Of a DNA stretch of 64,000 bases, positions 1 through 11,460 are shown in pieces. The notes beneath the pieces were generated by a model that saw only the letters and a list, made by a program, of their open reading frames with translations, was not told where the DNA came from and did no database searches. Where the stretch lies: the NCBI RefSeq assembly GCF_001039355.2, contig NW_019776102.1:180148-244147 (forward strand). The letters run 5' to 3'. This DNA comes from Lingula anatina. Lineage: Eukaryota > Brachiopoda > Lingulata > Lingulida > Lingulidae. The first letter of the stretch is position 1. Each line of letters starts with the position of its first letter. The translations under genes were made by a program, and so were the position numbers.

Positions 1-1524
1 ACAAAGAAAAAAGGCCGGTGGCTTATCTCGTTGTATTATCATTATTATTAATCCACTGGAACGAATTGTGATTGCCTTGATAATAATTTCATTGTCATTG
101 TTGGCAATGGGTCACTTACATGAACATTACAAACACTTGAAAATGCTAATCAGAATCCATTTAACATGTATTGCGAAAATATCTTAAACAGCCATGAGCT
201 AAATTTAATGCTGTGCCATCACGTTCATCAATAAAGCAACTTAGACCGACTGAGAGCAAAATATTTTACCAAAAGAAAAACTTAAATTAATTTAATATGC
301 ACGACAAATATTGCAATTAACTTCTTTCCTTTTTTTCTCCAATTCCTCATTGACAACAATTTCAAAATAATAAGTCAACATCAACATGTAGTTAGGGAGA
401 GCTCTGCATAACCACCTTTCTTTGTCCTCTTGTACTTGTTGATCTTTTTGAATCAATCCTTTCGTAATGCAGGTCTTCCTCCTCGTTATAAGTTTTTAAT
501 TTCGAAAGCAAAAAAGCTGCATGTATTGAGCACCTGGTCATGATTTGCGTATTGCAGTTGCAGTTGGTAAATCATTGTGGCTGTTGTGACGCAATGCAAT
601 GAAATGAATGCTGACACTCGCCTTAATTCTCAATCTGTATCCATAATCCTGCTTTGTCGCAGCTCTTTGATGCATCAACATATTATCTAATCAAAGGACA
701 TCAATGACACAATATATCGGTATATATCTGTTAGTTAAATATATACTAACTGTAGCATATTATTAATCGCATTGACTTTAAGTGAAGAGTACGTTAGCAC
801 AAGTACATGTAAGCCCGTATAAAAAAGGAAATCAGCTGTAATTCGAATTTATCCATTAAAACCTACTTACCAGTAGGGCCTACATGACGAATTCCAGGTC
901 GACAAAGCAGAAGCACTGGTGGATCCAGGTTTTTGCTAAATGTGTTTGTGTGTGAAGGGGGGGGGGGCACATGGATAAAGAATAATTTCCTTTGGTAAAT
1001 ATAAAATATATTATGAAATATACATTTTCAATATTTCAGTTCCTTTTTAAATAACTAAGGTAGATGAATATATGCCAACGATATTTTGTATTTACTGCCA
1101 GTATTGACCATTTGGTTGACAGACTGCTGGTTTTGTGTCTGATCTAGCAAGAATAGGATAAGTAGCTGATTTTGCCTTTCAAAACAACTTGAACCCAACT
1201 AGCAACGGGGTACTTATGATTTCTGGTTGGTTCAGTGCAGTATTGGACAAAGTGATTTTCACTTAAACATCTCAATTATTTACAGTTATTTAGAAAATGG
1301 ATACACTTTTCATCTCTTGGGGGTGTGAGGTGATCTTACCTTTTAGCCGTAAAGGTGAACCTCTATGCACATATAATGATGTCTTTAACGGAATTCAAAG
1401 GTAACACACAAAACTTTACTGGCCTGCACTGTTTTGCAAAAGACTAATTCCGAAAAACCTTTGAATTATTATAATATATGATAATTATCAAATACCAGCC
1501 GAAATATTTCATACCGTTACCTTA
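1..1524. other. Left flank with decayed array remnants
   Basis: No coding sequence was recognised. Two pieces match other parts of the window. About 640-760 resembles the spacer pieces near 6600-6740 and 9400-9540 (shared core tgctttgtcgcag, then tctttgat). About 1060-1260 resembles 15310-15480, the flank beyond the SLC22 3' end, in the same orientation (shared aacaacttgaacccaac). The FReD/SLC22-flank duplication unit therefore probably continues left of the window. A degenerate 'cactggtggatccagg' with a G run at 910-966 looks like one end of the MITE family seen whole at 41718 and 53040. Confidence 0.5.
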
Positions 1525-1739
1525 AGCCCCCTTTACACTGGACGGCGTCCCTTCTGCGTCCAGCAGTACGGCCCCATTTGAGAGTTAAAAATTATAATAC
1601 TTTACGTGCCGACAACTGGCCGATCATTGAGCATTCATTCTGATACAAAATCGTGCCTCCTTATTTAGACCACAGCGATGCCAAATTTCATGGTCGCAGA
1701 TAGGACGCAGAAAGGACGCCGTCCAGTGTAAAGGGGGTA
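1525..1739. mobile_element. MITE with long terminal inverted repeats
   Basis: A 215-bp element whose ends are near-perfect inverted repeats of about 35 bp (left end begins agccccctttacactggacg; the right end is its reverse complement with one or two differences, ending gtccagtgtaaagggggta). The same 3-bp sequence TTA flanks it at 1522-1524 and 1740-1742, as expected for a target-site duplication of the PIF/Harbinger type (TWA). It has no coding capacity. Family assignment is inferred from TSD length only. Confidence 0.7.
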
Positions 1740-2510
1740 TTACGGCCAACCTGAACGTAGGCCTTCATCAGACTGTTGTGAGGAGATGTTGCTACTCAAG
1801 ACCGCTAGGTGGTATAACGATCATGACCCTCTTCTCAATCTCAAGTAGATCGACCCCCCCCCCCTTGTCCCTATTCATGGGTGGCTGGTGACGGTTGATA
1901 TTGATAGCCTCTCTTGTCTTGCGTGGAATGGGAAATGGATGGCCGTAAGTTAACAGTCCGAAAGTATTTCACCTTGTGTTTGATAATTACATGTGTATCA
2001 TATAAAATCTAACTACCAAGCTAATGAACATTTTGATCACGGTCACAGGATCACGACAAAAAGTCTGGTACTATTCTCTTATTATCTTTATGTTTTTGAA
2101 ATAATTGATTAACAGAGGGGGGGGGTCCCATGGCTTGTTGTTGTGACATAACAGCCTGTTCTGTTTTTCCTGGATTTCACAAAAACTGCTGCACAGTGTT
2201 TAGAGCACATAAAATCAAGAATTTGTTCTTTTTTGGAATAAAGCAAATTCATTTCTAATTAACAAGATTTTAAGTAATTTTGAAAAATAACATTTAACAA
2301 GGCCAATGAGTTCTGGGATGTGCTAAGGGGTTCCTGGTGAGCCGAATGCCCCATGGCTATAAGTATTTAAATTTGCCGCAGACTGTATTCAAAAAAGCAT
2401 CAGTGAGTAGACATTTCATCCTGACTAAATAGACGTTGTACTAGTTGAAATCCGTTATCCCTTGCGAGCCAATGAAAAATGATGTAGGACCCTTTTTCGC
2501 TATTAATGTA

Positions 2511-2547
2511 TGACGTCACTGTTCGAAAATCGACCGTTAGCATAAAA
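2511..2547 (+). promoter_or_regulatory. FReD gene A promoter: CRE-like palindrome plus TATA-like box
   Basis: A perfect TGACGTCA palindrome (2511-2518) is followed 22 bp later by a TATA-like cataaaa (2541-2547), about 90 bp before the ATG of FReD gene A. Both motifs and their exact spacing recur upstream of FReD gene B, within an otherwise diverged block. That argues for a functional core promoter and CREB/ATF-type control. Function is inferred. Confidence 0.55.
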
Positions 2548-2636
2548 GCACAGAGCTCTCTGTTTTTGCTTAGGAAATAGAACGGGATTGAATTTCGTTT
2601 CAAAATACTGCAAACTTTTTTATACTAAAGACGCAA

Positions 2637-5124
2637 ATGAAAATGTGGACGGTTGTTTCGCCCATCTTATTTATTAGCATCTGGATAAATAGCATTGAGT
2701 CTTCTAAAAAAGTAGGCCTACGAATAGGTAAATTTAAAATGTTATTCGACCAAAATCTCTGTATTATTGGAAATACCGAGGAGATTTACAATGTTGGAAG
2801 CGTACTCGAATGTTCCAATGCCTGTTTGTCCAACCCAAGATGCCAGTCCTTTAACTTGATACAAGTTGGTGTGGAGAAATTCCATTGTGAACTAATCAGC
2901 GAAGACCCAGAGAGATGTGGGAGCACCACTATGATGGCGCCTGGGTGCCAGATTTATAGAAAAGTAAGTGAGACAGAAAACTACACAAAGAAAGCAAATA
3001 TTTTTATGTTACAGAAAAAAGATAATCCACCATTATGTCGTCAATTTACTTACATATACAATTATGCCATTGAAAGGTAATGCAGAAAGAGTATTTAACA
3101 GTTCAAAAAGGAAATATTGTGGAAGCACCACTATGATGACACCTGGGTGCCAGAGTTACAGAAAAGTAAGTGAGACAGAAAACTACACAAAGAAAGCCAA
3201 AGTTTCTATGATACGGAAAAAGGTAAATTTTAATTATATCGTAAATGTATCTCTCTATATTTAAATATGCATTTAAAAGGAAATGCGGGAAGAGTATTTA
3301 ACAGTTCAAAAAGGAAATATTTACTTGAAAGGAAATTCGGAAAAAAAATGTGTACAGGTCAAAAAGGGAATGTTTTCTTTAGATCAACGCTTTATTACTT
3401 CAGGTCGTTTTCCACTACTTACGTTTCGTCTAATTTGATAGATGTTCAGTTCAATTCAATATTGTTCACTTATACTTGGTATACGTTCTAGGTAGCTTTC
3501 AAAGTGAACGTATCGGGGAAAGGGAAGTTTCGCGGTAAGTGAAGAACTTTAATCATACTCGAGCATACAAGGAGTTTAATAAAATACAAGTGCAGTCCCG
3601 TGAAATAAGTCTGTGCTGTTTGATTGCGTTGTTTTACTATCAACGCATTTTGTCTTTTAGTAGCAAATGAATCCAGACACTGTAAGTGCTGTAACAATGA
3701 CACGACTTGCAATGGTTCTTTCATACTGGTACCTTTGTATAATTGTATGTATACATTAAATTAGAGTTTCTTGTCCCTCTTGTTCCTCTGAACAGATGTA
3801 GATATATTTCTTATCTATATTAATATTTCTTTTTTATTTTTTAAATTTTTTATTTATTATTATTTTATTTATTTATTTTTTTATTTATTTATTTTTATTT
3901 TATTATTATTTTTTTTTTTGGAAAAAGGTGCATCGTTTCAATTTTCCTGTTTTGTATAAAGATTTGTTTCCCCTCCGTTCCAAATAGATTGCACAGAGAT
4001 CTATACATCTGGGCTGACATCTCCAGGAGTGTATAACATTCAAACAGATGGCGCCACTACAACCTTCCCTGCTTACTGTAAGGACGGCTGGACAGTCATT
4101 CAGAGAAATTTAGGAGATGCCGATTTCAAAAGAGGTGACGCTGTCAATTAGAATGCTTGAATTTGCTTAGCTTGCTTTTTAATTCTTTGTACTTAAAACA
4201 TGCGTGTGCCTGTGTGCTTGTTTAACACATATTATTACCGCACTGTGTCGTACATGTATGTAACATGAATATACATCATATGTATATGAATAATAGTAAT
4301 GATATTCTGAACTGCAGCCAGAATCGTAGGCAATATGCCTCCATAGAACACTGATACAGTGTATTTACGTATTTTTCATGTATTTCGTACATTTTAGATT
4401 GGAAAGGATATAAAGAGGGATTTGGATGTCTTACAAGAAGTTTCTGGCTGGGAAATGACGCAATCTATCGCCTTACTAAACAGTCCACTTATAGCTTACG
4501 TATAGAAATGATGGACAACGGGTAAGAGAACACACACACAAATATCACATTAGAAAATGCATACAAAAGCAATGGTTGTAAGCGTACAGTTTACCTACAG
4601 TTACCCGTTTAAACACAGTTATAAGAATAGTTTGGTCTGAGTAACATTTAATATTTCTTTAGTGTGTGTATTAATTGGGTTTTATTTTGGTAGATTTATT
4701 TTTTTTCTCGAAATCTATGTAGTAAAAAATTAACCTTACTGAAATTCCTTTTTTTAGTGAATCGAACTCGTATTTTTGGGCTCAGTACAGTTCCTTCAGA
4801 ATTGACGACGAAGCTCGTAACTACAGCTTACAACTCGATGGGGATTTTTCTGGAAACGTTATTGATTTACTGACTAACATCTATCAAAATAAACCTGAGT
4901 GGACAGCGAACAGGATGGCATTCAGCACATTTGATCTTGACAACGATAAGTGGCCTGACGATAACTGCGCAACTGGCTTCAATGCTGGTTGGTGGATGAA
5001 TTGGTGTGGTAGCGCCGCGCTCAACAGACCTAAATTTCTACGATGGGGTGTGGCTCCTTATAATACACCTTTGTGGCTTAACTATACGGTGATGCAAATT
5101 AAGCCCGACACAGCCGAACCTTGA
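2637..5124 (+). CDS. Secreted PAN-like plus fibrinogen-domain protein (FReD gene A)
   Basis: Exons 2637-2963, 3492-3534, 3988-4134, 4398-4521 and 4758-5124 join in consistent phases (0,1,1,2) to 335 aa. Residues 1-22 form a signal peptide. Residues about 40-105 are a small cysteine-rich PAN/apple-like module (Cys 42, 59, 63, 69, 84, 94, 104; CSNAC then PRCQSF). Residues 124-335 are a full-length fibrinogen C-terminal domain: DCTEIYTSG start, GVYNIQTDG, CKDGWTVIQR, FWLGND, the calcium-site region FDLDNDKWPDDNC, and GWWMNWC. FReD proteins (ficolin/tachylectin type) bind acetylated sugars or microbial surfaces outside the cell; that role is inferred. A possible 21-nt cassette exon (3659-3679) would keep frame but is unproven. 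It is the first intact copy of a tandem array. Confidence 0.85.
2916..3319 (+). repeat. 202-bp tandem duplication of the exon 1 end in FReD gene A
   Basis: The stretch from the end of exon 1 into intron 1 (about 2916-3117) is repeated directly at about 3118-3319, including the coding tail (gcaccactatgatg, cctgggtgccag) and a second copy of the splice donor (aaaagtaagtgag). FReD gene B has this stretch once. The second copy has no obvious acceptor of its own and is probably non-functional or a competing donor. Confidence 0.75.
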
Positions 5125-6838
5125 CTCTACTGCTTACATGTTTTGTTCCATCCATTAAATATACAAGTCACAGTTGAAAAATATATTAGTCGTAAATGGT
5201 TTTTAAGCTTTAAAAAAAAAAAACCGTACTTTTCTTTTCTACATGGTTAAAATTACTCGTTATCTGTATTTGTTCATTTAGCGCAATTCACAAGTACATT
5301 TTTTATAAAAAGAGGTGGACAAGAAACACTCGAAAGAGTTATCTTGAGTTGCCGTACTATGTTGTCAAACCAATGCTGTGAGTGAATATTTTCATTAACA
5401 CAGTGAATATTTTCATAAACACAGTGATTAAACGACTTGTTACTGTATACCCTTTTACCCCAACGAATTTGATTAAAAAATGACATATTTTATTTCTTTA
5501 CAATGTCGATCTAACATAGTAAATCAAGTCGGGGGTTACAAGACTTTTTGTACCAGTCACCTATTTGTCACCCATACATACAGTAAATATTTCTCTCACC
5601 TGTAAACATGCAGTTCATCTCCCATTGCATTATTCGTGTATTTCATTTCGCTTTCATTTTTCAACTGTTCTGAATACGGCTTTTTTTATACCGAACGTAA
5701 ACCATACCTGAAATGAATGAACCTAAAGTAAATTGTAAATTTACCCATTTCCTTTGGTGGTTTCGCTTTGGTGTATGTTGGTGTATGTCCTGCTTGTCAG
5801 GAGTTACCTAAAACACTGATTGATGCAATTCAAAATAAACATCAGAATATGGCACTCTTTACAAAGAAAAGGTTTAGTTTGAGAGAATCACTATTATCCA
5901 GCCCCCTATGTTGTGAACCGTCCAAAATGACTTTCAGTTTAATTAATAATTGTATTGAATTTCAGTGTAACAACTTCCATTAACGAATTAGCTAATCTAT
6001 GGGCGCCGACATGACTCCAGAGCCGACTCAGTCTTTCACTTTACGTGCACAGAGATGTATATATAGATGTTAACATGTTGACTGCTTTGATTATACAATG
6101 TGGAATTGATGCAGGATTCGACATCTAGATATAATTATGTGCAAAACGTACTACAAACCACTACTTTTCCGCTGTTACTACTGTATTATCATAAATCTCA
6201 TTGCGTTTGCTCTTCGTTTAACTAATAACTTTAATTATGAGGCTTTGATGAATGTACAAAGTACGGTGACTTATAGGCCCAGGAGGCCAAGTGATTTGTA
6301 TACTTGTATTCTTCACATTCCACGTAATTAATAAATACTACTACAGCATGAAAGTGGTATACAATTTATCTTCACTCCCAGATTCAAATCTTAATCAAGG
6401 AAGAGAAGCCAAACTTAGAAACCAAAGCCTCAATATGATAAATGTCCACCCATTTTATAATAATATTAAGGTCCTAGAGCAATTTGTAAGTGTCTTGTTA
6501 ATATTTTTCATGATTGACAAGAGGCCAGTTAAATACGGCAACTACGTTTAAAATGGGTAAACTATTTTGTCCGGTGTGGCGAAGATCGTATTGACATTAA
6601 TCATGCTTTGTCGCAGTTCTTTGATAGAGGGACAGATGTTTTAAAGATACACCTGCGGTCAATTTGTGATCTGATCAAATGCCTTCAATGACATAATAAA
6701 TGGTTGTTAGTGTAATATGGATTAACTGTTCCAAATGGTTGGATTTTTTCACAAGTATATGTACTGTAACACTTATGCATAAGAGCTTTTATGAGTCCAG
6801 GAAAAACAAAACAAACCTTTTTTTGCCAAAAATGCGCT
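5125..6838. other. 3' flank of FReD gene A
   Basis: An ATTAAA polyadenylation-type hexamer lies at 5154-5159. Pieces of 5125-5560 match the 3' flanks of the pseudogene (8640-9100) and gene B (14260-14760), so flanks were duplicated with the genes. About 6600-6740 is one of three copies of a spacer block (others near 640 and 9400). The ORFs here are short and match no family I know. Confidence 0.5.
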
Positions 6839-7739
6839 CAAGTGATTATCGAACGCGCTGTCTGAATAGATCATGAAGCGGTGGTAATGAAACAATCGAA
6901 GACAACGACCTGGATGACATAACACGCACCAAGGCTGAAATGCGTCGAATTAGAAAAAGATTGCAGAGTTTGGTAAAGCTTACAAGCGTAAATCGTTATC
7001 CAAATCATTGGTCATTATTTTCATTTCTGAAACGAAATTATAACGGATGCTAAATACACTAGTCTCCTGTATTACGAAAATTTGTTCTGTAATTAGATTG
7101 GTGTTGTAAAAGAGGGGATGATGTTAGCGTCTAACGTTAAAATACACGTTGCACGTTGGGTTCAAGCTGTTTTAAAAGGCAAGGACGTCTTTTTATCCAG
7201 TTGTTGCTTGACCTTGTAGACTGACGTCCAGACACAAAACCTGCAGTATGTCAACTAAATGGTCAATATTTGCAGTAAATACAGAATATTGTTAGCATAT
7301 ATTCACCTGCGTGTGGTATTTAAGATGAACAAATTAATTTTAAATTTTATATTTTTACTCTTTTGTACATTTTTTTAATGTTTACAATGAGGCTATCGCT
7401 TTACTCAACAGTCCACTTAACGTTTGCGTATAGAAATGATGGGCAATGAGTAACTTCATGGTACTGACTTACAGCTCCAAAAATCCACCCGTGTGGACAG
7501 TGAACAGAACGGCATTCACCACGTTCGGTAGGGCAATGATGAGAACCCTGATCGCAGCTGCGCAATTGGTTTTAATGGTCGGTTGTTGGATGAATCAGTG
7601 CTGTAGTGTCGTGATTAACGGTGGTCTACAATAGAGTGTAGTTCCTTTTAATTCACTTTTGCTGCTATACGGTAATGAAAATTAAGCCTGACTAACATGT
7701 TCGGTCCCAGCGATGAACTTTACGAGTCACAGTTGAAAG
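6839..7739 (+). pseudogene. Chimeric pseudogene unit 1: SLC22 3'-end fossil plus broken FReD fragment
   Basis: Positions 6839 to about 7300 are an inverted, decayed copy of the SLC22 gene end: they match the reverse complement of about 15310-15790, covering the last coding part (gacataacacg, caccaaggctga) and the 3' flank. Positions 7380-7700 are a FReD remnant. The end of exon 4 (agtccactta, cgtatagaaatgatgggcaa) runs straight into the middle of exon 5 (acagctccaaaaatc, gtgtggacagtgaacag) with the intron and the exon 5 start missing and a stop at the join. An in-frame TAG replaces the Trp codon after NGGLQ. It cannot encode a FReD domain. Confidence 0.75.
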
Positions 7740-7759
7740 ATATACAGACTTGACATTTN

Positions 7760-8660
7760 CAAGTGATTATCGAACGCGCTGTCTGAATAGATCATGAAGC
7801 GGTGGTAATGAAACAATCGAAGACAACGACCTGGATGACATAACACGCACCAAGGCTGAAATGCGTCGAATTAGAAAAAGATTGCAGAGTTTGGTAAAGC
7901 TTACAAGCGTAAATCGTTATCCAAATCATTGGTCATTATTTTCATTTCTGAAACGAAATTATAACGGATGCTAAATACACTAGTCTCCTGTATTACGAAA
8001 ATTTGTTCTGTAATTAGATTGGTGTTGTAAAAGAGGGGATGATGTTAGCGTCTAACGTTAAAATACACGTTGCACGTTGGGTTCAAGCTGTTTTAAAAGA
8101 CAAGGACGTCTTTTTATCCAGTTGTTGCTTGACCTTGTAGACTGGCGTCCAGACATTAAACCTGCAGTATGTCAACTAAATGGTCAATATTTGCAGTAAA
8201 TACAGAATATCGTTAGCATATGTTCACCTGCGTGTGGTATTTAAGATGAACAAATTAATTTTAAATTTTATATTTTTACTCTTTTGTACATTTTTTCAAT
8301 GCTAACAACGAGGCTATCGCTTTACTCAACAGTCCACTTAACGTTTGCGTATAGAAATGATGGGCAATGAGTTACTTCATGGTACTGACTTACAGCTCCA
8401 AAAATCCACCCGTGTGGACAGTGAACAGAACGGCATTCACCACGTTCGGTAGGGCAATGATGAGAACCCTGATGGCAGCTGCGCAATTGGTTTTAATGGA
8501 CGGTTGTTGGATGAATCAGTGTAGTAGTGTCGTGATTAACGGTGGTCTACAATAGAGTGTAGTTCCTTTTAATTCACTTTTGCTGCTATACGGTAATGAA
8601 AATTAAGCCTGACTAACATGTTCGGTCCCAGCGATGAACTTTACGAGTCACAGTTGAAAG
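7760..8660 (+). pseudogene. Chimeric pseudogene unit 2: near-identical copy of unit 1
   Basis: Repeats 6839-7739 at an offset of exactly 921 bp with only about a dozen substitutions. It starts one base after a lone unresolved base at 7759. Contents are the same: an inverted SLC22 last-exon fossil, then the exon 4/exon 5 fused FReD remnant with the same stops. Such close identity joined at an N fits either a very recent tandem duplication or two haplotypes placed in series by the assembler. Confidence 0.75.
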
Positions 8661-9782
8661 ATATATTTCAAAGACGTAAAAGACTTTTAAGTTAAAAAAA
8701 CAGCCATACCTTTCTGTGCAAAAAACGGTTACTCATTATCTACATTTTATGAATTAGTTCGCGCCAAACACACATAGAGGTGGACAAGGAACAAGATAAC
8801 TTAGACCTGACTAAATGTATGCTGTCAAAAAAACGCTGTAAGAATATATATTCATCTGAACAAGTAAAGAGAGGGAGAAAACGACTGATTACTTCATTAT
8901 TTCACCCCAACAATTTGATTTAAAAAAAACTGAAAATCTAAGGTAATCTTTAGTGTTTATTTTCCAACAATATAGATCTAACAGAGTAAATCAAGTCGCT
9001 CTTCACAAAATGCTCCTCTCGGTGGTAACAAGACATATTGTACCAGTCACCTTTTTGTCATTATACATAAATATTTGTCTCACCTGTAAACGGGCAATTG
9101 ATTTTCTGGTGGATTATTTCATTTTGCTTTCATTTTTCAGCTATATTTCATATGAGTACAATAGTGGAACAAATGGTTTATTTGATCCCCCCCCCCCCAC
9201 ACACACACACAACCACACAAACACCCAGATAAATTAAGAAACCAAAGTTTCTTCAAAGTAATGAGTTTAAATAACAAATATCCAACTATTTAATAATAAT
9301 TTTATAAATATGACCCTAGACCCATAGTAAATGTCATGTAAATATTTTTGCATGATTGACAAAAGGCCAGGCACGTGCGTCTTTAACTGATTCATCCATA
9401 ATCATGCTTTGCCGCAGTTCTTTGATCGAGGGACAGATGTTTTATAGATCATCTACATTAATTAGTGATCTGATCAAATGCCTTCAATCACATAATATAA
9501 ATCGTTGTTAGTTTAATATGGCTTAACCAAATAAGAACAAATGTTTGGACTTTTTTATGAACTATAAACACTTATGCACAGCTGATTTTATTAAATCCAT
9601 GAAGAACAGAATGTTTTTTTTTTTATTTTGCTAGAAATGCATTCAAAAAAAAATTGTCGGACGCGCTGCGTGAATGACTATGGTGCGGTGATAATAAGAC
9701 TATTGAAGGCAATGCACTGGAAGACAACACGCATCAAGGCTGAATCGCCGAGATACTGTTGAATTAAGGAAAGCTTACAAGC
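8661..9782. other. Pseudogene 3' flank and third SLC22 fossil (left half)
   Basis: 8660-9180 matches the 3' flanks of FReD genes A and B. A C run and (CA)n occur at 9187-9212. The 9400-9540 block is a third copy of the spacer seen near 640 and 6600. At 9647-9782 lies another decayed copy of the SLC22 last exon in + orientation (ttgtcggacgcgctgcgtga, then catcaaggctga). Its downstream half resumes at about 11184, after the transposon insertion. Confidence 0.6.
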
Positions 9783-9786
9783 TTAA

Positions 9787-11179
9787 AGGTATACTGTGAT
9801 GAAAAAACGGGTTAAAACTATCCATTAGGTGCCCAAAAGTCATTTTTGAGTAATGAAAAAAAAAGTTCTTACGTTTATTTAGTTTTTAAAGCCGATTTTA
9901 TGCAGGTGTGAATGTAGTTTACGATACTCCCGCGTGGTGGCGCTTTGAGGCGAGTGACGTCACTTGCGTCGAGGCTCAGAAAGCCATATTCGATTCAGCT
10001 ATCCGCTTACTTACATTTACTCGATCGCTTTGTCTGAACTATTTTGTAAAAATGAACAGAGAATGAATTGAAGGATATTTGTTTGAGATGAATTCCCTAC
10101 GTGGTTATCATTTATTAACCAACAAAATACACCAAAACTATGTTAACAGTAAAGGTTTGGAAGCAGGGCAGCGAACATAGTTTTTCACACATGCCCATCT
10201 GTCGCGTCGGCTGAACGTTCTTATCCCGACTGATAAGAGAAGTTACCTAATACATGCAGGTGTGACAGCTAACATTATTTTTCACACCCGTGCAGTTTAC
10301 CAGTGTCATTCCGGGAGAGCCAGGTCAGTGGACAAAAGGCCAAAGATATCGGACTGATAGCATCGCGGACACTACATTTCACACCTCTGCAGCTTACCTC
10401 GCTACTTCCGCCTTACACGTGATCAGTGCAGCAGTATGTCGAGTAAAAATTTGATTCCACGTGTTATTCCACGTTTCATGTTAATATTAAAGTTTTCACT
10501 AACATAACCAAAAAAATCGACAACGTACCTCTGCTACGAACTTATTTTGGGCTCTAAAAGCTGCTCTCTTCTTCCTTTCGACGGCCGCATCATGCACACA
10601 TCCTACAGGTAAGACTCTCGTCGGCAGCGCTCTGGCATTTACTGTCGCATTTTGGTACTCCGAAAAATCGAATATACTGGGTACAGCATCATCTTTTAGT
10701 TTTCTCCGTGCTTTTCCACCGCACAATTCAGCTCGCAGGTCACGTACGAAGCATTCTGGCTCGAAGTGGTCGCTACAAATCCTCGCGTGTTTTGACACTG
10801 TGCTGGGATTTTTTAACTTCAGAGAATTGAGCCAAATTTTACGTTTTGCGGCATCCGCAGGCAGGATATAATAGCAGATGTCTTTCTTATCGTAACCTAC
10901 ATTACGGCACCCGGGAACAACACAACTTTGCGGCATTTTGTTTTTCTGACACCTGGATGTTTAGTCACCTACTGCATAGCATATACTATTACTAGTACAG
11001 CTGTAGGAAGCTACTACCCAGGTTACGTCACTAGAAACTGACCAATCAGAATTTTCTCATCTAAATCTCATCTTTTCTCTCTAAAACTTAAAAAGAACAA
11101 TTTTTTGACGTCGATATATAGTTTTTATATTGTAAAAAAAAGCAGTGAACGCTCTGTGTTCCTAGAGCACAGTAGGCCT
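9787..11179 (-). mobile_element. TTAA-flanked DNA transposon remnant with THAP exon (Kolobok-like)
   Basis: A 1393-bp element flanked by TTAA on both sides (9783-9786 and 11180-11183). Its 12-bp terminal inverted repeats are AGGTATACTGTG (left) and AGGCCTACTGTG (right, read inward), 10 of 12 matching. It splits an SLC22 3'-end fossil that is continuous in units 1 and 2 (acaagcgtaaatcgttatcc), so the empty site is visible inside the window. TTAA target sites with a THAP-type protein are known for the Kolobok superfamily. piggyBac also uses TTAA, but its ends usually begin CCC. No transposase catalytic domain is left. Confidence 0.65.
10529..10936 (-). CDS. THAP zinc-finger domain exon (transposon-associated, partial)
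   Basis: Opens with ATG at 10936 and reads 136 codons to a splice donor GTACGTTG at 10528. The first 90 residues form a complete THAP domain: C2CH zinc ligands MPQSCVVPGC and ICSDHF, the invariant P (ILPAD) and W (IWLNSLK), and the closing AVPSIF motif. THAP domains bind DNA in a sequence-specific way and occur both in cellular factors and in transposases of the P and Kolobok groups. Because it sits inside a TTAA/TIR-bounded element, I read it as the DNA-binding exon of a decayed transposon protein. No following exon was found. An alternative is a small domesticated THAP gene. Confidence 0.7.
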
Positions 11180-11322
11180 TTAAATCAATATCCCAAAAAA
11201 TTGTCATTATTTTCATTTTTGAATAGAAACTATTACGGATGCTTAATATGCCAATATAGTTGAATTTCCTAATTCCCTGTGTGCCCATGAAAAATGATGT
11301 AATACTCTTTCTCGTTCATGTA

Positions 11323-11359
11323 TGACGTCACTGTTCGAATATCGACGTTCCGCATAAAA
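11323..11359 (+). promoter_or_regulatory. FReD gene B promoter: CRE-like palindrome plus TATA-like box
   Basis: TGACGTCA at 11323-11330 and cataaaa at 11353-11359, with the same spacing as in FReD gene A, followed by the shared block agagctctctgtttctg and the ATG about 100 bp downstream. The CCAAT present upstream of gene A (2469-2473) is not conserved here. Confidence 0.55.
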
Positions 11360-11460
11360 ACCCAGAGCTCTCTGTTTCTGCCTAAGAAATACTAGTGGAT
11401 AGGAATTGAAGTTCGTTTTAGAATACTGAACATTTTCTAAAACTAAAACGTCAGACACAA

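Noticed and set aside
3659-3726. A 68-nt middle exon in FReD gene A
   Set aside because: Using the full segment breaks frame; direct splicing of 3534 to 3988 gives the standard FReD start. Only a 21-nt version (3659-3679) would fit, and gene B lacks it.
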